Shown here piece by piece: positions 6,691 through 10,077 of a stretch of 10,077 bases of DNA; position 1 is the first letter of the stretch; every line of letters begins with the position of its first letter. The stretch spans positions 584,563-594,639 of the forward strand of contig MU646423.1 of NCBI GenBank assembly GCA_026770585.1, in the 5' to 3' direction. Source of the DNA: Baffinella frigidus (Eukaryota > Cryptophyceae > Cryptomonadales > Baffinellaceae). Made by a program: the position numbers and the translations under genes. A model generated the notes under the pieces. It was not told the origin of the DNA. It ran no database searches and worked only from the letters and a program-made list of their open reading frames with translations.

Positions 6691-6917
6691 CCCTAAGCCG
6701 TAAACCCTAAACCCTGAACCCTAAACCATGGAACCCTAAACCCTAACCCCTCAACTAAACACTAAACCCTAAACCCTAAACCCTAAAACCTAAACCCTAA
6801 ACCCATCAACCCTAACCCATCAACCCTTACCCCTAAAACCTAAACCCTCAACGGTACACCCTACACCCTTAACCCTAAACTCCAAACCCCAAACCCTAAA
6901 CCCCAACCCCTGAACCC
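6691..6917. repeat. Interstitial telomere-like tract 3
   Basis: About 225 bp of CCCTAAA-type heptamers, including three or four perfect tandem units near 6765-6790 and CCCATCAA variants near 6800-6830. It ends eight bases before the first exon of the 6925-8783 model, so under that model it lies in an upstream intron or the 5' flank. Confidence 0.9.
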
Positions 6918-6924
6918 GGCAGAG

Positions 6925-8783
6925 GTTAGCACTGGAGCGGGAAGCATCATTGATGAAGAAGGCGGGGACAATCCTGGGGATCTCCTCCAAGGGCGAGAAG
7001 GACGAGAACCCTGCGGTAATCCACCGTTACCTTGCATTCCACCGTTACCTTACAATCCACTGGTACCTTACACCGTTACCTTACCTCAACGAAGGTTCCA
7101 CTTTTTGTTTGAGACTTTGCACTCGACTTGTGTCTCGGTGGGCAGCGCTCTTCGAGAAGCAAGCGGAATCGCCGACCCCACTAGGGTTGAGGGTGTATGG
7201 TTCAGGGCCACCGCGTCCGGCTAGCGTTGAGGGATTAGGGTCCAGGTTCACAGCGCATTCGATGTTTGGTACCGCTCTCCCGACTTGCCATACCGAGTAT
7301 TTGTGCAGCACGCATCATTCGATGCGGATCAATTCCTGCAGTTGCAACCCCCAATTGGTACATTTGAATGTAAATTTATGTAAAACTGATTTATGTACAT
7401 TTAACGCACCATGTTGGCCCGTTTTGACCCTAAACCCTAAACACTAAAAACTATACCCTGAACCCTAAACCCCAAACCCTAAACCCTAAACCCTAAACCC
7501 TAAACCCTAACCCCTAACCCCTGAATCCTCATCGAAGCCTAGCAACCGTGTCGTCTTCCCGGATATCGGTGAAACCTGCAGGGAACCACTCGACGCTGAC
7601 CGTGGCCTTGGTTCAAACGTCGGAGTTGACAGTCGCGTCCAGGTTTGTAAGTTTCTGGTCAAGCAATGGTGCAGTAATTTTTGTAGCCGAAAACCAAGTG
7701 AATTGAAGGATTCCCCGTGTTCAGGTTCCGAACAAGAAGTTTCTGCATTCGATGCTTCGGAACTCCGTCGGCGTCAACCGGTGAGAGACTCCTTTCGGGT
7801 CCAGGGTTCAGGGTTTATGGGTAAGGGCCCGGGGAGTTTAATCCAGGAACAAGTATTTTTCTCCAGAAAATCTGCAAGGAAAGTTACCACACATAGGTCA
7901 CGTCCCGAAGCATTTTTGTAGTGATTTCCATGCAGATTTTTTAAAGAAAAATACTTGTTGCAGGATGAGGTTGCGTCAGAGTGCCGGCGTTAGGCATTTC
8001 CGGGTGCTTCCTTCCCACACGACGCTTGGCGAAACCGGGCAAATCTTGGAACGAGGCGGTGACTAGACTGGGAAGGCTTGGTACCAGGAAAGCGAGGATT
8101 GTTCAACGGCCGTGCGACTCCCATCCTGTAATTTTATTCAACATTTTAGTTTTTTTAGGCAACAATTTAGTCAAAAGTTGAGTCAACGATCGCAGGGGGG
8201 GCTCTCGTTCGCAGAATTATTCTCCTACTGAGGCACTCGTAACCTGTACGCACCCTCGAACCCCCCAACGCTGAACCCTAACCCCCAAACCAGGATAACA
8301 GAGGAGAAGCAGTACGAGAAGTGGGCGGTGCAGCAGCGCGAGCGCATCGACTCAACCAAACCAAGGAGCACCGGAAACACGTGACAGTCCTCAACCCCAA
8401 ACCCTAACACGTGAGAGCCCTAAACCTCAAGCCCTAAACCATACACCCTGAATCCTATACCCTGCACCCTGGACCTTAGCACGTGAGAGCCCTACACCCT
8501 AAACCCTAACACGTGAGTGACTTAAACCCCCAAACTTCAACCCTAAACCCTACACCCCAAACCCCAAACCCTAAACCCCAAACTTCAAACCCCAAACCCC
8601 AAACCCTGGACCCTGAACCCTGAACCCTGAACCCTGAAGTCAACTGGCGAGCAGGGATCGCCGCGGGCGTGGCTATGCATCGGGAGGAGCACGGGATTCA
8701 CGCGATGCCGCTGCCGAGGGAGGGGCGAAGAGAGTGGGGGGCGAAGAGGGTCGGGGAGGTGGCGGGCGGGCGGGCAGTGGCAG
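6925..8783 (+). CDS. Proposed multi-exon gene with repeat-filled introns, RGG-like tail
   Basis: Proposed exons: 6925-7015, 7543-7646, 7725-7780, 7964-8058, 8302-8380 and 8640-8783. Donors are GTAATC, GTAAGT, GTGAGA, GTGACT, GTGACA and GTGTGT; acceptors end TAG, CAG, CAG, CAG and AAG. All five joins keep phase with no stop. The pieces read STGAGSIIDEEGGDNPGD, then TLTVALVQTSELTVASRF, VPNKKFLHSMLRNSVGVN, RLRQSAGVRHFRVLPSHTT, EKQYEKWAVQQRERIDSTK and RDRRGRGYASGGARDSRD with a GRGGGGRAGSGR end. The RGG-like tail suggests an RNA-binding protein, from composition only; I recognise no family. The GTAAGT/CAG intron 7647-7724 is the firmest part. The first and last joins are the weakest. Unspliced alternatives would stop at 8064-8066 or 8382-8384. 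The start and any exons upstream or downstream are not resolved. Confidence 0.45.
7018..7084. repeat. 18-bp minisatellite, 3.7 units
   Basis: Units at 7018-7035, 7036-7053 and 7054-7071 of the form AATCCACCGTTACCTTRC, plus a 13-nt partial at 7072-7084. Because the period is a multiple of three, every frame stays in register; one reads HRYLAFHRYLTIHWYLT. It starts two bases after the proposed GT donor at 7016, so I place it in the intron. Confidence 0.85.
7187..7244. repeat. Telomere-like heptamers, opposite orientation
   Basis: TAGGGTTGAGGGTGTATGGT and, after a short interruption, GTTGAGGGATTAGGGTCC show the G-rich strand on +, opposite to the main tracts. A second G-oriented patch is at 7796-7830 (GGGTCCAGGGTTCAGGGTTT). 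Both fall in proposed introns. Confidence 0.6.
7426..7528. repeat. Interstitial telomere-like tract 4
   Basis: About 100 bp with the best conserved array in the window: five nearly perfect CCCTAAA units between about 7473 and 7508. It ends 14 bases before the acceptor CCTAG at 7538-7542, inside proposed intron 7016-7542. Confidence 0.9.
7848..7959. mobile_element. 112-bp hairpin MITE at a 3' splice site
   Basis: The terminal inverted repeats 7848-7876 and 7931-7959 match at 26 of 29 positions (AACAAGTATTTTTCT ... AATCTGCA). The direct repeat CAGG flanks it at 7844-7847 and 7961-7964, with one extra G at 7960, consistent with a 4-bp target-site duplication. The right CAGG supplies the AG|G acceptor of the proposed exon at 7964, and the left one is an equivalent acceptor for an uninserted allele. 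The span 7848-7964 is 117 nt (39 codons) and contains no stop in the frame of the downstream exon, so use of the left acceptor would add the element to the protein. Confidence 0.75.
8259..8290. repeat. Short telomere-like patch
   Basis: Degenerate CCCTAAC/CCCCAAA heptamers lie immediately before the CCAG/ACAG acceptors at 8293 and 8301, in proposed intron 8059-8301. Confidence 0.7.
8378..8515. repeat. CACGTG-marked ~102-bp duplication
   Basis: The palindrome CACGTG occurs at 8378-8383, 8408-8413, 8480-8485 and 8510-8515, spaced 30, 72 and 30 bp. Sequence after each pair member is similar (CACGTGAGAGCCCTA at 8408 and 8480; CCTAACACGTGAG at 8404 and 8506). This indicates a ~102-bp tandem segmental duplication within telomere-like sequence. 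The first CACGTGA overlaps the proposed donor at 8381. Confidence 0.7.
8391..8639. repeat. Interstitial telomere-like tract 5
   Basis: About 250 bp of CCCTAAA, CCCTACA, CCCCAAA and CCCTGAA heptamers, ending in four CCCTGAA units. The last unit (CCCTGAAG) supplies the proposed acceptor at 8639, so under the model the repeat itself provides a 3' splice site. Confidence 0.85.
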
Positions 8784-8836
8784 GTGTGTGTCACGTTGGC
8801 GTGCGGGCGTATTGGTGTGGCGACTGGGGGTGTATT

Positions 8837-8992
8837 GTGCAGAGAGAGCGTGCGTGAGCGAGAGAGAGGGAACAAGAGAGAGAGGCAGAGAGAGAAATAG
8901 CGAGGGAGAGATAGCGAGAAAACGCGAGAGAGAGAGAGAGAGAGAGCGCGAGAGAAAGAGAGAGGGAGAGGGAGATACAGAGAGACAGAGTG
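8837..8992. repeat. GA-rich microsatellite
   Basis: About 155 bp of almost pure purine on the + strand with a perfect (GA)n core near 8926-8946. In the frame that continues from the exon at 8640 it reads RE dipeptides and stays open to TGA 9007-9009, so coding use cannot be excluded. However, the GTGTGT donor at 8784 and the less convincing sequence after it favour an intron or UTR. The minus strand reads Ser/Leu runs, a by-product of composition. Confidence 0.85.
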
Positions 8993-9003
8993 AGGCGGGC
9001 ATA

Positions 9004-9060
9004 GTGTGAACCTAGGGCAGCCCTAGACGCTACCGTCCGTGGTCGAACACCGTATCACCA
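9004..9060 (+). repeat. Hairpin-bearing direct repeat, copy A
   Basis: Matches 9329-9385 with a 4-nt indel. It contains CTAGGG (9012-9017) paired with CCCTAG (9021-9026) and the shared GGTCGAAYACCGTAT string. The loop differs between copies (CAG here, GGG in copy B) while the stem is unchanged. Confidence 0.75.
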
Positions 9061-9328
9061 CCCACCCGCCCCTCGTCTGAGGCACCTACCCTTGCCTGCA
9101 CCCTCGCTCCGAAGCCAACCTTTTCGATCGTTTTGGTATTTGGCGTTGCCAGCGTACTGCTCCCGAGCGACCTCGGTACAGGATAAAACCCTGAGTCCAG
9201 AATCTGGCATCAGATTCCGGTGGAAGTCTTTAATACACCCCCTTTGCGTTGTTCCCTCCCCGCTCAAGAGGGGCTAAGATTCTTGCGTGGATGTGTCTCC
9301 CGATGAATGCCATCGGGGGACGCATGGT
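9061..9328. other. Non-coding spacer with small hairpin
   Basis: No convincing frame or RNA gene. CCCGAT (9299-9304) pairs with ATCGGG (9312-9317). The phrase CCCGATGAATGC recurs at 9405-9416, so the segment and its downstream neighbour form a loosely duplicated module. Confidence 0.4.
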
Positions 9329-9385
9329 GATGTGGACCTAGGGGGGCCCTAGCCGCCACCGTGGTCGAATACCGTATTCCAAGCA
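9329..9385 (+). repeat. Hairpin-bearing direct repeat, copy B
   Basis: Second copy of the module at 9004-9060. CTAGGG (9338-9343) pairs with CCCTAG (9347-9352) around GGG, then a TGGTCGAATACCGTATT stretch. Confidence 0.75.
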
Positions 9386-9683
9386 CGGTTGCGTCGAAGC
9401 GCCCCCCGATGAATGCAATCCTGGGTATGCTTTAGAGCAAGGAGTCCGTGCGCTGACCCTGGCGGAGTGGGCAGTGATCGCTTATGGACTGTTGCTTTGC
9501 TGGGCCCTTGTGCGGGGAGGGTTTGTGTCTTCGCCTATCCACCGCCAACCTTCCCCGGATTTCCGGGGAAGATTCCATGTTAATCCGAAAGAAGATGCAA
9601 TTTGTACCGAACATTTGGATGTACCGATTTCCAAAAGGCACCGATTTCGAAAGGTGGCTGCTAAGTGGGTTGGGAGTTCTCAG

Positions 9684-9808
9684 AACCTCAAGAAGCTAAA
9701 CCATTATCGACACGGCAGAGAACCTTCCCGCTCGCGATCGAGAGAAAGGGAGAGAAACCGGTCTCGCGACCGCGACGACTCCTCTCACGCCACGGCTTCC
9801 CTCTCCAG
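9684..9808 (+). CDS. RS-domain exon (SR-type protein), partial
   Basis: Between a CTCAG acceptor (9679-9683) and an AG|GTCTGC donor (9808/9809), frame 3 reads NLKKLNHYRHGREP and then SRSRSRERERNRSRDRDD (9726-9779). Alternating Arg-Ser and Arg-Glu dipeptides are the hallmark of RS domains of SR proteins, which act in nuclear pre-mRNA splicing and bind partner RS domains, usually after serine phosphorylation. No RNA-recognition motif is visible in the window, so the specific protein cannot be named. The frame is open further upstream (to 9342), but that part is not protein-like; exon boundaries are inferred. Polypurine sequence can mimic such a domain, but here the codons are mixed (TCC, CGC, TCG, CGA, AGA, AGG, CGG, TCT, GAC) rather than a simple repeat, which supports real coding. 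Confidence 0.5.
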
Positions 9809-9891
9809 GTCTGCGCACACCCTCAACCTCTTCTTCTCCTTTGTTACTCACACGCCTGGAGATGCGTGATCCAAAAGTCCATGCGTCTCAA

Positions 9892-9913
9892 GAAACCCTA
9901 CACCCTACACCCT
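9892..9913. repeat. Short telomere-like patch
   Basis: AAACCCTACACCCTACACCC, three degenerate heptamers in the same orientation as the large tracts. Confidence 0.6.
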
Positions 9914-9931
9914 TTGCACCCCCCGCCCTGC

Positions 9932-9963
9932 GCGCCATCGAAAGCGCCCGGCTTGTAAACCGG
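9932..9963. other. Two abutting 4-bp/8-nt hairpins
   Basis: GCGC-CATCGAAA-GCGC (9932-9947) is followed without a gap by CCGG-CTTGTAAA-CCGG (9948-9963). Both have 4-bp G/C stems and 8-base loops ending in AAA. The second resembles a tRNA-Thr(UGU) anticodon arm, but no acceptor, D or T arm fits around it. Confidence 0.5.
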
Positions 9964-10077
9964 CGAAGAACAGCCCCCCCACCCCCACCCTCTTCTCGAT
10001 TCCGTGAAGAAATAATAACGGAGCCCCCCGTCACGCGAGAGAGGGGGCCCCATCGCCTAGCGGCACCCCTTTCCCCA

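Noticed and set aside
6950-7447. 165-codon + strand frame through the minisatellite and telomere-like tract
   Set aside because: Only the first ~22 codons (KKAGTILGISSKGEKDENPA) look protein-like, and an alternative frame joins in phase to the next exon; the remainder is repeat-derived. The choice between the two frames at 6925-7015 remains open.
8673-9002. Minus-strand Ser/Leu-rich frame across the GA repeat
   Set aside because: Entirely a consequence of the CT-rich complement of a microsatellite.
9932-9963. tRNA-Thr(UGU)-like anticodon arm
   Set aside because: Only the anticodon-like stem-loop fits; there is no T arm with GGTTCGA-type sequence, no acceptor stem, and the stem is 4 bp with an 8-base loop.
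9700-10077. Frame 1 open to the right edge of the window
   Set aside because: It is stop-free for 126 codons, but the translation is Pro/Ala/Arg-rich low complexity, passes through telomere-like sequence and contradicts the RS exon in frame 3; openness is explained by GC content.

Overview
The window looks like nuclear DNA of a eukaryotic microalga or related protist. It has no bacterial-style packed genes. Coding-like stretches are short, GC-rich at third codon positions, and bounded by GT...AG sites. Between them lie long degenerate tracts of the plant/algal-type telomere heptamer (CCCTAAA on the + strand, TTTAGGG on the other) and several families of small inverted-repeat elements. A cryptophyte-like alga is my best guess, because I recall peptides like those encoded by the 2579-2681 element from such a genome. 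That is an unverified recollection. All gene models below were built by hand from splice sites and reading-frame phase. No homology search was possible and most products are unrecognised.

Layout, left to right. At 1-1059 is the 3' part of a three-exon + strand gene with a very GC3-rich terminal exon; its product is unknown. At 1461-1960 is a ~500-bp imperfect fold-back element. At 2055-2524 is a + strand gene with a clear start (MVDYSKWDKL) and a recognisable internal motif, broken by a frame change near 2141; a coding-like exon at 2695-2937 may belong to it, with a 103-bp terminal-inverted-repeat element between. From 2940 to 5750 the window is a repeat-rich gene desert with two telomere-like tracts, two copies of a ~115-bp repeat with conserved hairpins, and other dispersed motifs. 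At 5756-6526 are two overlapping candidate coding regions on opposite strands. From about 6925 to 8783 lies a string of coding-like exons whose phases all join, giving one possible gene whose introns hold telomere-like repeats, a minisatellite and a MITE sitting exactly on a 3' splice site. At 8837-8992 is a GA microsatellite. At 9004-9430 are duplicated hairpin modules. At 9684-9808 is an exon encoding an RS (Arg-Ser) domain.

The most interesting signals are the MITE at 7848-7959, which duplicated a CAGG target at an intron/exon boundary and is itself free of stops in frame; the telomere-like repeats apparently used as intron filler; the structure-conserving repeat pair at 4165/4796; and the large fold-back at 1461-1960. 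If the models are right, the 6925-8783 gene ends in an RGG-like tail and is followed by an RS-domain exon, hinting at RNA-binding or splicing proteins, but this is inference from composition only.
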